In this document: piece by piece, positions 23,301-34,681 of the stretch | How the letters are laid out: the number at the start of each line of letters is the position of its first letter | Numbering within the stretch: the stretch's first letter is position 1 | Assembly (NCBI GenBank): GCA_020064725.1 | Contig: JAGTWJ010000001.1 | Location: forward strand, 4,464,001-4,528,000 | Direction of reading: 5' to 3' | Length of the DNA stretch: 64,000 nt | Source of the DNA: Drechslerella dactyloides | Lineage: Eukaryota; Ascomycota; Orbiliomycetes; Orbiliales; Orbiliaceae | Notes under the pieces: generated by a model | What the model saw: the letters and a program-made list of their open reading frames with translations, nothing else | What the model was told of the DNA's origin: nothing | Database searches by the model: none | Program-made: the position numbers and the translations under genes

Positions 23301-25413
23301 AAGCAGGCAAGCGGGAGAGCAGGCGTCCGACTGTGCGTTCGCGCTAACTCAGCAGATCGATCGCGGAGAAGGGGTGGGAACAAGCTGCCCGGCGGGGCAG
23401 GCAGGATGCATGTCGCAGGTGTCTCGATGCGGTGAGAGGCATGCACGCCGTATGTGCATGCATGCACGAGCGCAGTCCCAGTCGCGGTTGATGCGCAGAG
23501 ACGTCGATGCTGATGAGAGAGAGAGAGAGAGAGGACATGGAGATCGATGAATGGAGATTGGGGATCGGATTGTCCCAACAGCGGTAACGAGAGCCCGGGC
23601 GGGCGAGCTCCACCTGCACGCCAGGCCAGCCTCCGTCGACCGTTCTCCCTTTGTCAAGACGAGGCACTGATGAAAGATCGTAGAGACGAAGTGTGAATCC
23701 GACAAGAGGCGACCGGGCTGGAAGCCCCCAGGGATGAGGTATCTCCGGGGCCTGTCAGCGGTGGTGCGACAGACGGCCGGCGGCTCTTGCAGCACACGGA
23801 CCAGGCCCCTGGCCCGCTGTTTGTTGGCTGTTGGATCTGATTGCATCCCACCCCTTTGGTCCCTCCGTGGATTTCACAGATGCACGATCCATCAGGCGCC
23901 TGTTTTAAATAATCGGCCTTCTGCTCACGCTGCTTCTTTTTCCTCCCTTCTCTTTTTTCTTCCTCAAACCTCTTTCGTGCAGGTTCCTCCTTTCAAGCAG
24001 GCTTCTGGCTCTCGTCACTGGGTTGATTTTTAGCGCTTCACTCCTTCAGTGCTAATCGCCAACTCCAATTACACTCCTTTCGAACTCCCCCCCAGCTTCT
24101 TGACTGTGAATCTTTTCTTTTTTGTCCCCTTCGCGACGATTCTCCACGGCATACTCCGCGGTTTTACAAACCCAAAGACGACTTCTTGACGAGGTTGCGC
24201 GTGTGTTATCTGATCCGTCCGGTCCCTCTTGTCAATTTTGTTTTGCGTCTGCATTGACGGAGCCTCGGGTCCAAGCCTCAAAGCCTTATATATCCATCTT
24301 TCGTGCCCGCTTCCGTCTGCATATTTCTGCAATATACACCCCTCTGCACTGCTTGCAGCGCCGTATATATCGCCGGACTTGCATTTCTGCGAAATTGCTC
24401 CCCTTAAACTTCCATCTCGCCTGTCGAGTTGGTTTCCCCAGTTTTGCATATCGGATCAGGTATCAATCCAGCCGGCCAGGAACGGAACGCCAGAGCACCC
24501 TTTCAGTCAATCGCTCTCTTGTACTGTACTTCTTCACGATCATAGCAGCAGGTCTACTATCCAGCCGTTAAGCCCTCTTTTTCTCTCCACGAAATTGTAA
24601 GTGCACCGCTCCTCGGCATCTTATTTAAATAAAAGCAGCCACCATCAATACAAATAGTCCACAAGCCCTCTCCTCATTCCTCTTCCCTGTCCCGTCCCGT
24701 CCCTACCTGACACCTTTATTTCCTTGTGGCCACAGCCCTACAAAGCCCTGTTTTTTGTTTTCTCGGACGCAATCCGTCTTTGATATCCCGGTGTATTGTA
24801 TACACCTAAGCGTCCAGTCTGGTCTCAACCAACGCCGCAGTGGAGCCCGTCCTTCCAGGCTGGGACTGGCCATTCTGCAACAGGCCCAACGCACGTTTCC
24901 CCAGACGACACCACCCAATCTCATATGCATAATATAATATAACCCGCTTCCACCAATAAATACTCCACCCCCCCTCCATCACCACCTTTATTATAATTAC
25001 CCTTCAGCTGTCGCCTCTCAGTATAATATATAATACAACATCACCCTCAGCAGCAGCCTTGCATCTCGTCTCGGCCCTGCTGTGCATGCATGCGTCGTCC
25101 CCCCGCACTGCTGCTAACACACTGGCTTCTTCGCTCTAGAACGGTTCCATCCCCCTTTTGCTCTCCGTGAAGTATACATACATACTATCTCCCACGCACG
25201 CAATCGTCATCAACTCTCCTCGACGGACCCTTCGCCAGTTGCTTCTGCTGTTGTTTGGATACGTGCCAGGCCACTGTCCAGATTCACTCTCGTTGCACTT
25301 CGCTCTTCATTCCTATAGATAGACTCCGGCCTAGCGTCAGATCCTATCTCGATCTATCCATTCCACCCCACACACCCTTCTTCCATCTTCGATCTCCGAT
25401 CATATCTATCAAG
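20342..25413. other. Five-kilobase stretch without a supportable gene
   Basis: This is by far the longest gene-free interval of the window (about 5.07 kb). Many open frames of 60-200 codons lie on both strands at 21.3-23.9 kb but they overlap one another and have biased, repetitive composition and no domain or conserved motif I can name. Simple repeats are frequent: (GCAA)n at 23207-23224, (GA)n at 23515-23533, and GCATGCATGC runs near 22942, 23171 and 23456. From about 23.9 kb to 25.4 kb the plus strand becomes pyrimidine-rich (C/T runs), which in these fungi marks promoter and leader. It therefore probably includes a long upstream region and leader for the CAP gene at 25414, and possibly a non-coding transcript. 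Confidence 0.5.
24597..25139 (+). other. Candidate long 5'-UTR intron of the CAP/PR-1 gene
   Basis: A perfect GTAAGT donor at 24597-24602 is followed, 500 bases on, by CTGCTAACAC (25111-25120) and a pyrimidine-rich TTCTTCGCTCTAG acceptor ending at 25139. The latter pair is one of the best branch/acceptor combinations of the window. The pairing of the two ends is inference; a nearer donor could be used. It would leave a 274-base exon before the CAP start codon. Confidence 0.4.
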
Positions 25414-26258
25414 ATGCGTTCTGCCGTCCTGTCCATGGTCGTCCTGGCCGCCGCCGCTCTCGCAGCTCCAGTTAAGAACTGCAAGCTCAAGAAGGTGCGC
25501 CATACCGCCGTCGCATACGTCGACACCACCGTCACCAAGACCGTCTACGTCACCGAAGTTGCCGTCCCTCCCCAGGCCGAGCCGACGACCACCATCGTCT
25601 ACGGCCAGGCCGAACCGGTCATCTACGTCACGACCATCACCAACGTCTACGTTCCGGAACCGTCCCCACAACCACCGGTCTACAGCCCGGAGCCGGCCCC
25701 TGAGCCAAAGCCCGAGCCAAAGCCATCTCCTAAGCCAGAGCCCAAGCCATCTCCTAAGCCGGCCCCGCCTCCGGTCGAGGCCCCGAACAGCGAGGCCGAT
25801 TCCTGCCTGAAGACCCACAACACCTTCCGTGCCGCCCACGGTGCCGGCCCTCTCACCTGGAACCAGAAACTGGCCGACTACGCCGAGCAGTACACCGGCG
25901 ACTGCCAAATGCACCACTCCGGCGGCCCGTACGGTGAGAACCTTGCCATGGGCTACCAGAGTGTCGAGGCCGCCATCACCGCCTGGTACAACGAGAAGGA
26001 CCAGTACGACCCCAACAGCCCCGGCTTCCAGGTAATTACATGACTCTCGCCTTATCATTGATTTAAAAACAACATTGCTAATATTGCGATTTCCAGTCAT
26101 CCACCGGCCACTACACCCAGCTCGTCTGGAAGGCGACCACCGAGATCGGTTGTTACAACCGCAAGTGCGGCAATCAGGACTACCTCATGTGCGAGTACTC
26201 TGTGCCTGGCAATATGGTTGGCAACAACGGCCAGTACTTCCGTGACAACGTCCAGTAA
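25414..26258 (+). CDS. Secreted CAP-superfamily (PR-1/SCP-like) protein
   Basis: Two exons, 25414-26031 and 26097-26258, giving 259 aa. A signal peptide is plain: MRSAVLSMVVLAAAALA with likely cleavage before APVKNC. Then follows a Thr/Val-rich segment (VTKTVYVTEV, YVTTITNVYV), a linker of Pro-Glu-Pro-Lys and Pro-Ser repeats at about residues 88-125, and the CAP domain. The domain shows CLKTHNTFRAAHGAGPLTW, MHHSGGPYGENLAMG, AAITAWYNEKDQYD, CAP1 motif GHYTQLVWKATTEIGC and CAP2 motif YLMCEYSVPGNM. The conserved His and Glu of the CAP cavity are present. Fungal CAP proteins bind sterols and lipids in the extracellular space; the substrate here is not known. The Thr/Pro-rich linker suggests O-mannosylation. 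High C at third positions suggests strong expression. Confidence 0.93.
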
Positions 26259-27916
26259 AGGCGTGCATGGTGCCCCGTACTCGGCCTTATCTCTCCATCT
26301 GCTCCATTCTCTGATATCTCGATCGTGCATTTCGTTCCCTCCTTTTCGGGGATTGATATGACGCGGGGTATTCCTTTTTTGCACATCTTTCTCGCGTGGA
26401 TGCAGGCCGCTTGGCTTTATTCCGCGGAAGGAATGTGTTTTCTCTTCATACAACTTACATTTCGAGAATAACTCTTTAGGAAACCCCCTATTGTTTCTAT
26501 TAGCAGACTCTTCGTTTCTTCCTGTGTATTACTATAACTCTTTTTTTGACCAAAACAATTGGCATCCCATTAGCGCGCGGTAGTTTATTTTCTGTGATGG
26601 GGAGAAATGTTTTAAGACGCGAAACCGAACCACTAAAAAAAACATCCTAGTATAGTAAACCAACGCTGCAGTAGTTAAGTAACTTAGTTTATCTTGTATC
26701 TCCGGGGGATTAATTACGTATAAAGTACATGTACAGTACACAACTTGTTGTCTTTTGAATTATAATAGTTTAACGTTTCCGTTGCATAGTACCCCTGGGA
26801 ATATTCCATGCATGTTGTCGCTCCTGACATTACTACGTGAAGGCCGTTGGTGGCCCAGCGCTCGCAAACAGGTCTAAACTTCAAACAAAAATTGTTATAT
26901 TGTTAGGATATTAATGCTGGGCAGTTCGCGGCCAGTGTTGGCCTCGCCCCGCATGCAGGGCATCCTCGGCCGGTTTTATGGGACGGGAGAGCCTCGATGC
27001 TAGGGACGGGAACCAATGCAACAACATGAGTAAGAGATTTATAGACTTGAAAGTTAAAGCTTGAGTCCGAATATACATGTATGTACATGTACTTGCATCT
27101 TCAAAGCAATTTCGCTCGACGCGAGTTGCAACAGGCACTAAAAAACGCCGTGTGTTTTGCAAGCGCCACTTGCCGTACCGATATCGCTAGGAGGGGCATG
27201 TTACGGGTCCGATCTCCACATTCTACTAGACTGGTAGACGTCGTTGCGCGCCACGATTACGAATACGCTTCAGGCTAGCTGGCCAGCTCAGCTAGCTGGA
27301 TATGTCAAATTTGGCCTCTCGGACGGGTTCCCACACACATATGTGCAGTCCGAGGACAGCCTGCCGACACAGAATTATTTAGTGGTTTTCCGCTCGCCGA
27401 ATGCATACGTATACGACGAGCGAACGAACTAGTCTCGTCGAACGAACGAACGGAAGAACCAAACGGGACAAAGCTGCGAGACGGAGGCGGCGTGAATGAA
27501 TTCGGACGAACGCGAGAGAAAGAAAGCTAAAGCCTGCGAGCGGCGAAAAGCTTAATGCGGCTGCCCATTTCCTCCTGTTCGATTGGGAGGAAACCTTGCA
27601 CTTGCACTTGTGACATGAATGACAAACCACGGTCTGATATCATATACCTCTGGTTAGTCGACTCTTCGGAGGGGTCGCAGAAGCAAGAAGCACATGACAC
27701 TTCTGTCAGATACGAAAAACTGTCTTGCAGTATTACATATCCCGCGTAAGCTGAATTAACTCGAGGTGACCTCGCGCCTCAATCGCTCGCTCGATCCAAC
27801 GCATTCCAACGGTCCTCGAATAAAATACCGAAAGACCTGCCCCGCCATTGCAACCCACCACCATCGCCAGAACCTCACCAACTCCACCCTCGACCGGCAC
27901 CACAGAAGAAAAAAAA
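26259..27916. other. Intergenic region CAP gene - DUF255 gene
   Basis: About 1.66 kb. The left part (26440-26920) is A/T-rich, fitting a 3' flank. The right part has CGAACGAACGAACGG-type short repeats (27420-27460) and AGCTAGCTGGCCAGCT-type palindromes near 27275-27300. Open frames here are short and unsupported. Confidence 0.45.
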
Positions 27917-30900
27917 ATGGCAACGTCGGTGTCCCCCCAGAGCGGCGACAGGCCGAAGCTCAAGCTTACAAACCAGCTCGCGACGAGCATGAGTCCTTAT
28001 GTACGTGCGTTCGGATCGTTCGCGGAAACTTACCATGCGCTTGGCGGGGCTGACTGACTGACTGACTAACTTCTACTCTCTCTTGCTCGACTGACAGGTC
28101 CGCGCGCACGCGAGTAATTTGACGGCATGGCAGATGTGGAGTCCCGAGAGCCTGGCGCTCGCGCGGCGGGAGAACCAGCTGATATTCCTGAGTAGCGGGT
28201 ACGCTGCCTGTCACTGTACGTTCTTCCCTTTGATGTTCTCCCGTCGAGAATAGCGATGCTAACCTAACTTTAACCGTGCAGGGTGCCATGTAAGCTTTCT
28301 CTTGGACGATTTCGTTATAATCTGACGTAAAACCAGTCCCGAGAATCAGCGGGTTAACGAATGGGAATTGAACGGATGGATAGGTCATGGAGCGCGAGAG
28401 CTTTCAGGACCCGCAGGTCGCGCGGATCCTCAATGAGAACTTCATCCCCATCAAAATTGACAGGGAAGAGCGCCCGGACATCGACCGCATATACATGAAC
28501 TACGTCCAGGCGACGACGGGCTCCGGAGGCTGGCCGCTGAACGTCTTCCTCACGCCCGATCTCGAGCCCGTGTTCGGCGGGACGTACTGGCCTGGCCCGA
28601 ATGCGACGGATGCACCGTTGATGAAGGACCAGATCGGCTTTGTCGACGTGCTCGATAAGACCGCAAAAGTGTACGCATCGCCGTTGTCTCTGGAATGCCA
28701 CGAATGTATGTGATGGATGGGATGCTGACGTGAGGTGCAGTTGGAGGGAGCAGCAGGAAAAGTGTCTGGCATCCGCAAAGGAGATCGTGCAGCAGCTTAA
28801 AGACTTCACTGTGAGTTTATCTTTCGCGTCCTTGATGGATTTTGAGATGAAATTGGTTTGCTGACTGGCGGAGATAGGATGAAGGACTGAAAGGGTCGGC
28901 TGAGACCCCCAGCTCGGAGAGCACCGAGATCCTGGAAATCGACCTGCTCGAAGAAGCCTACCAGCACTTCTGCAGCCGGTACGATGCCGTCAACGGCGGC
29001 TTCGGCGGCTCTCCAAAGTTCCCAACGCCAGTAAACCTCGCCTTCCTGCTCCGACTGAGCTGCCTGTCGTCCATCGTCGAGGATATCGTTGGCGACAAGG
29101 AGTGCGGGACGGCGCAGCTCATGGCGGTTACAACATTGAAGGTATTGACAGCATTTCATCCGCACGGCTCGTAATACAAGACTGACGACCGTCTACGCAG
29201 AATATGAATCGCGGCGGACTCCACGATCACATCGGCAATGGATTCGCACGGTATTCGGTCACGGAGGATTGGAGCCTTCCGCACTTCGAGAAGATGCTGT
29301 ACGACAATGCCCAGTTGGTATCGGTGTACCTGGACGCGTACCTCTTGACCAGGGACCAGGAGCTACTGGATGGGGCTCTCGATGCCGCCGATTACCTATG
29401 CTTTGGACCGCTGAGCCACAAGGATGGTGGCTTCTACTCTTCAGAGGACGCCGACTCCTATGCGAGAAAGGGAGACACCGAGAAGCGAGGTACATGATGC
29501 ATACAATCCTCGATTGTTGAAAACTGCTAACTCGCCGGGGTGGTGTAGAGGGCGCTTTTTACGTCTGGGACCGGAAGGAATTCACAAAGATCCTCGGTGA
29601 GCAGGATGCGGACATCTGCGCCAAGTACTGGGACGTCAGGACGGACGGCAATGTAGACCCCAAGAAGGATATCCACGACGAGTTCCTCCACCAGGTAGGT
29701 TGTAACGGTTACTGCCGGACGCGAACGAGAGCTCACTGTTTTGTAGAACGTCCTACAGATCTCTATGGAGCCTGCCCAGATTGGAGCGAAGCTGGGACAC
29801 AGCGAGGCGACAATTTTCGAGAAGATCAAGAATGCGCGACAGAAGTTGCGAGATTATAGGGATCGAGAACGGCCGCGGCCCAACCTCGACGACAAGATTC
29901 TGACCGGATGGAACGGTCTTGCCATTGCGGCTTTGGCGAGACTGGCTGCTGCTCTGGAGGAGGTTGATCCCGAGCGCTCGAAGGTCTACCTTAGCTTCGC
30001 CATCCGCGCTGCTCAGTTCATCAGGAAGAATGCCTTCGACCCGAGAACGCTGTCCCTGAGGAGGCTTTGGCGGGAGGGTCCTGCTGCAACACAGGCCTTC
30101 GCGGATGACTATGCATTCCTGATCTACGGGCTGCTCAGTCTGTAAGTGCTCTCTGAGGTTTGTGTTCGACATGCGGCGAAGATACTAATCATCGGCTAGT
30201 TATGATGCAACGTTCGATGCTGGCTGGCTTCACTGGGCCCACGACCTTCAGGGTATGTAGACTTTTAAAACTGTTCAGCGTATGGACTGGTAATAATCAT
30301 GGCCCTTCTCCGTAGCTGCTCAAACCAAGTTGTTCTGGGACGAGGCGCAGGGCGGATTTTTCTCGACGGAACGTAATGCAGCCGATCTGATATTGCGGCT
30401 CAAGGATGGTACGGAACATGCAACGTTACCTTCCACATATGTCACAAAAATCACAATCATCTAACGGTTACACAGGCATGGATTCCGCTGAACCATCGAC
30501 GAACGGTATCTCGGCTGCAAACATGTACAGGTTGGGCAGTCTGCTAGGAGATGGCTCGTTCTCAACGCTGGCTTCGAAGACCTGTCATGCATTCTCCACG
30601 GAGCTGATGCAGCACCCTTTCCTCTTCCCGTCAATGCTCCCTTCCGTCGTTGCTTCGAATTTGGGAACCAGGTTGGTCATGCTGGCTGGCAGGAAGTCAG
30701 ATCCCGCTATCAGGGCTATCAAAGCGAAGCTCCGGAGCAAGCTGCTCACAAACACGTCGATTCTGTTTATGGATCCGACGGAGAAGGGTGAGGATAGTAC
30801 ATGGCTGCTCGGGAAGAGCGAATCTCTCAGGGAGGTGATCAAGGGAGCGGAAACAAAGCCGCTGGTGCAGGTCTGCGGGGAGCAGCGATGCATCGTGGTG

Positions 30901-30945
30901 CAGAATGTCGAGGAGCTGGAGAAGGCCTTTGCGGATCTGGGGTAG
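27917..30945 (+). CDS. DUF255 thioredoxin-like protein (SPATA20/YyaL family)
   Basis: Twelve exons: 27917-28000, 28098-28215, 28282-28289 (an eight-base microexon), 28384-28670, 28741-28810, 28878-29141, 29201-29489, 29549-29694, 29747-30141, 30200-30252, 30316-30408 and 30476-30945, giving 758 aa, close to human SPATA20. The N-terminal thioredoxin-like domain has RAHASNLTAWQMWSPESLALA, IFLSSGYAACHWCHVMERESF and ENFIPIKIDREERPDID. The rest is an (alpha/alpha)6-type region resembling sugar epimerases (MNRGGLHDHIGNGFARYSVT, LPHFEKMLYDNAQL, GGFYSSEDADS, EGAFYVWDRKEF, LDDKILTGWNGLAIAALARLAA, WREGPAATQAFADDYAFLIYGLL). The CHWCH motif is assembled across three exons. The biochemical role of the family is not settled; a redox function is inferred from the thioredoxin fold. 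A long frame overlapping the stop (30905-31825) is not coding. Confidence 0.9.
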
Positions 30946-31491
30946 CATCGGCGAAGAGCAGGCGACGCCGCGGCTACCGAAGACTAGCTTGCTTGGGTTT
31001 CTTGACAGCATGAGCGACCGGGGTTATTCTAAAGGCTTTAATATGTGTGTGTGCAAACGATCGTGCGGGTTATTCGGGGAGGGGTGCTTGAAAAGCGACT
31101 GCTGCATTTGCGAGGAGACATCGGAGTCTAGTCGGGCCTGTATACAACGGTTGGATTTGCGGGTGGCGGTTGCTCTAGTACTTCTACGGCGGAACCGTCG
31201 GAGCTCGACCTCCGAAATTAGAATTCAATCGATCAATCGCAGCCCTTTTGAGCCCGTGGGATCAAGAAGTGATATGTCACATTTGGTAGATTTAAATCCC
31301 AATGCGTGCATCGTGGACGTGTTGCATTGTGCGGTTCCTGTTGGTGAGCTCCGGCCGCGGTACCACCCACGACTTAAGGCAAAGCAAAGCAAAGCAGGCA
31401 GCTTTTATAACACCACACCCGCCCATTTCACAGGATCCAACTTTTGGAAACCGTGTACCCCGCCTTCAGCTTCAACCTTCAACCTGCCAAA
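30946..31491. other. Intergenic region DUF255 gene - WD40 gene
   Basis: 546 bases between same-strand genes. It includes a GCAAA pentamer repeat at about 31379-31397 shortly before the WD40 gene. I see no gene. Confidence 0.45.
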
Positions 31492-32941
31492 ATGTCGGTC
31501 ACGAATGACGCTGGCAACTTTTTCCAATCAAAGTACGTCGTCCCGGCGGGCTACCGCGTCGTTTGCGTATGAAATCGAAGCGGACGAGGCTAACTTTTAC
31601 ATTGCGCCCGCTTGCAGCCAGGCCCTCGATAAGGCGTCGCGGCGCGCGCGCAAAAAGGTTGAGCTGGGGGATAGAGGCCGGCCGATCAAGGTGCCGACCA
31701 AGATTCTGGCGATCCTGCCGGACCCCAGGTCGTCAGCGCATGTGTTCATCGCGGAGGCGGGCAATACCGCCCGCCGAGTGAACGTTCAAGTCTGTACGCC
31801 AATTCAAGATGAAAGAAAAAAATAACTTTATAGGCACATTTACTGAGGCGGGTGTTTCGTACATGTACGGCGGGACGGTAGGACCCCACCGAGCCGTATA
31901 AAATCTACAGAGGGCACACCGCGCCCGTCACGGCGCTGGCGCTCAACAGCGACGCATCGATCCTGTACACGGGCTCGTGGGACAAGACGCTCCTAGCCTT
32001 CTCCACGGCCAGCAGGGGCGTCCTGAGCACGTTCGTCGGCCACGGCGATTTCATAAAGTCGCTCGTCTTCACGGACATCATCCCGGGCAAACCGCTGCTG
32101 ATATCCTGCAGCTCGGACGCGACGGTCATCATCTGGGACCCCGCGACGGGCGACAAGCTGCACCGGCTCACGTCGCATCCGTTGGCGGTGCAGACGGTCG
32201 TCGTCGACCCCGCGGAGTCCACGCCGGACGCGCTCGTGTTCTACAGCGCTGGTTCCGGGCGCGAGATCAAGAAGTGGGTGATCACGGTGAATATGATTGG
32301 CGTCACGGATGTTTATGAGGTGGCGGAGATCCGGCAGCACGAGACCGGCGTGATCCGGCTGCGGTTCCTGGGCGCGCCGGGCGAGGAGCCGGATCTGTGG
32401 AGCACCAGCGCGGACAAGACGGTCAAGAGGCTTGAGCGGTCGACGCTGGCGGGGTTGAGCACGAACGGCCCGCCGGAGGCGGACACGGTGCTTGAGCATA
32501 CTGATTTTGTGAACGATGTCGCTATCGATTCGTCGGGGAAGTGGATTCTCACCGCGTCCAGCGATGAGGACATCAGGATTTGGGATGCCGCGGTGAGTAC
32601 ACATTTCATATTGTGTGCTATTATACGACCTACGTTGGACAATGCTGATTTTTGTTCTTTTCTATGGGAAACAGACCGGCGAGCTGTACCATAGGCTATT
32701 GGGCCACCACGATGTGGTCGTGAGTCTCGCGGTCATAGGGACGGATCTGATCAGTGTGGCGCTGGACACGACGGTCAGAAAGTGGTCGCTGAAGCCCGAG
32801 GACATCGAGGCCGTGATCGAGCTGGACCGGCGGCTGGCAGCCGGGGAGACAGACGAGGAGGACAAGAAGGCGGAAAAGTCGAAGACGGCGCTGACGGCGG
32901 AGGAGGAGCAGGAGCTGGCCGATCTGATGGCGGAGGACTAA
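31492..32941 (+). CDS. WD40 repeat protein of unknown role
   Basis: Four exons: 31492-31532, 31618-31789, 31882-32592 and 32675-32941, giving 396 aa. The N-terminus carries ALDKASRRARKKVELGDRG then PIKVPTKILAILPDP, a pattern I associate with a poorly described fungal WD40 family. A seven-bladed propeller follows: YRGHTAPVTALALNSDASI..GSWDKTLLAFS, FVGHGDFIKSLVF..SCSSDATVIIWD, LTSHPLAVQTVVVD, VIRLRFLG..WSTSADKTVKRL, LEHTDFVNDVAIDSSGKWI..SSDEDIRIWD and LLGHHDVVVSLAVIG..VALDTTVRKWS. The C-terminal tail is acidic and Lys-rich (ETDEEDKKAEKSK..EEEQELADLMAED), likely a charged helix. The second donor is GTCTGT, slightly atypical, chosen because it alone keeps frame into DPTEPYKIYRGH. No binding partner can be inferred. 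Confidence 0.8.
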
Positions 32942-33359
32942 GCGTAGTCGATAACACGATACAACATACAGAATACAAGAAACGATGCTGTTGCCTGATT
33001 TCTTTCGTATCCATAACCTCGACCGTGAAGCATGAACGTTATATCGTACCGTGGAGTATGTGCGCCGGGGAGCCCTGCAAAACTCGGCTGCGTCGCCCGG
33101 GTCAAATTCCAACACCCGTTTTCCCCAAACGTCATAATCTCGAACGCAACCCTTCCCATTGGCCGACGATTCTTCTTCTTCCTCCCGCCCGCCGACGGAT
33201 CCTGTCCTCACGCTCGAGAGATATCGAGAACGATAGAACTGCAACCAGCTAGCCGACTGCGCATGCATCGTCCCCGCGTCCTTCTCGCCGATAATTGCAA
33301 TTGGGTCGTCCGCCGTCGCTTGTCGATAATACGGAAAAAGGACGTACGACACATATGAC
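32942..33359. other. Intergenic region WD40 gene - DUF2358-like gene
   Basis: 418 bases; no gene seen. The minus-strand open frame here is a continuation of an antisense shadow over the WD40 exon. Confidence 0.45.
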
Positions 33360-34681
33360 ATGCGCTGCCTCAGGCCCCGCCAGACCTCGCTCAACCTCTG
33401 CAGGCGCTGCGCGCTGAGCACCTCGTGCACGGCCCTGCCAATCGACACGCACAGCGCCAGCTCCGTCTCCGTTGGGTCCGCGATCGACTGCCGGCCAGCT
33501 CGAAGACCGCACAGACGGGACATCTACGTTTCGGAGCCGTGGCTCGCCTACCGCGCCCTGCCGCCGCCGCCGCCAGCGCCTAGGTTGCCCGCTGTACCTG
33601 TACGTGCGACCGGGGTGGGGAAGGAAGGGTTTGGTTTACGAGACCAGCCTGGGGTAGGGGTGGCGGCTGAGGAGGTTCTGCTGGGTGTGCCGCGTCTGCC
33701 GGTGAAAAGTGAAACTCGAGCGGCGGGGGCGGGGCTACCGCGAGGGGTGGCGGTCAATGAGTCGCTGGCAGGGTCGGCGTTGATCGCGGATGGGTTCTTT
33801 CTGTCGTCGACGACCGGCGGTGGAGGGAAGGAGAAGGATAAAGAGCCGGTTAGCGAGCGGACGCTGAATCTAGGCAAGAGTGCGTTCTTCTCACGATGAT
33901 CTCGTCCGCATGCATGGGCATATGCGTATGGCTAACGGGTGGTATCTTAGCAATCGACATTCTGAAGGAAAACCTGCCGACGCTCCTGCAGTCGCCGCTG
34001 CCCTCGGAGATCCTCTCGCCGTCGATAACGCTGCAACTGTTCCCCTCTACGCACCCGCACCTGCCGTCGGTACGTGGTCGCATGGCGTATATTGCCGCCT
34101 TGTGGACCGCGCCTGTCGTCTGGGGCCGCATCCCGGGAATAAAGGTCCGCCTGGAGATCCTCAGCGTCAAGATGATCAAGGGCGGCATCCCGCTTGACGA
34201 AGCGGGCGAGCGGGGCGGCGAGCAGATGATTGTTAAGTGGCGGGCGAGTTCGACGCCGAATGGCAACGGCGAGGAGTCCACGGCGGCTGCTGCGAACGGG
34301 GAAAGCGCATCTGCATCAACTTCGGCGCCCCCGCCGCCGTCGAATACACCGGTCTTGACGTCGCACGAGTCGGCGAAAGGTGACCCGCTGTCCTCTGTCA
34401 CGTCCGCGCTGCCAAAGTTCACGATCAACGGCGACTTTTGCGGCCTCTTCATCTTCGAGTTCGACGAGCTCGGGCGGATAAAAACGCACATCATCGAGGA
34501 CGTCGAGAATCAGCGCGGCGAGGTCAGCCAGCATTCCAAGGTCATCACGCTGACGGAGTGGTTGCTCAAGAAGGCAAAGAGCAGTCTAGAGGAGAAGCCG
34601 CCGGTGCCAGGGCTGGCGTTCGAGCGTCTGTGGCAGAGCGGCGGCCGGTGTCGCGGCCGGAGCGGTCTTCCGCCGTGGTAG
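33360..34681 (+). CDS. Uncharacterised, probably mitochondrial protein with a possible DUF2358-type domain
   Basis: Two exons, 33360-33879 and 33951-34681, giving 416 aa. The first 60 residues are rich in Arg, Cys and Ser and almost free of acidic residues (MRCLRPRQTSLNLCRRCALS), like a mitochondrial presequence. A low-complexity Pro/Gly/Ala region follows. The conserved-looking part starts at the splice junction: TIDILKENLPTLL, SPSITLQLFPSTHPHLPSVRG, MAYIAALWTAPVVWG, VRLEILSVKMIKGGIP and later FTINGDFCGLFIFEFDELGRI, THIIEDVE, KVITLTEWLLKKAK. This order (short helix, LF-x-D/S..G, beta strands, GLF-F-FD-x-x-GRI) reminds me of DUF2358/NTF2-like proteins such as human C6orf136. I am unsure of the family. 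Between the two halves is an Ala/Ser/Pro linker. Confidence 0.65.

Noticed and set aside
21581..23846. Several 100-200 codon open frames on both strands
   Set aside because: They overlap each other, have repetitive Arg/Ala/Gln/His composition, no recognisable motifs and no plausible splice partners.
25354..26100. 248-codon minus-strand open frame antisense to the CAP gene
   Set aside because: It mirrors the C-rich codon use of the CAP exon. The sense strand has a signal peptide and both CAP motifs.
30905..31825. A 306-codon plus-strand open frame overlapping the end of the DUF255 gene and the start of the WD40 gene
   Set aside because: It begins in another frame inside a confirmed exon, has no domain, and overlaps the first two exons of the WD40 gene, whose spliced product is coherent.
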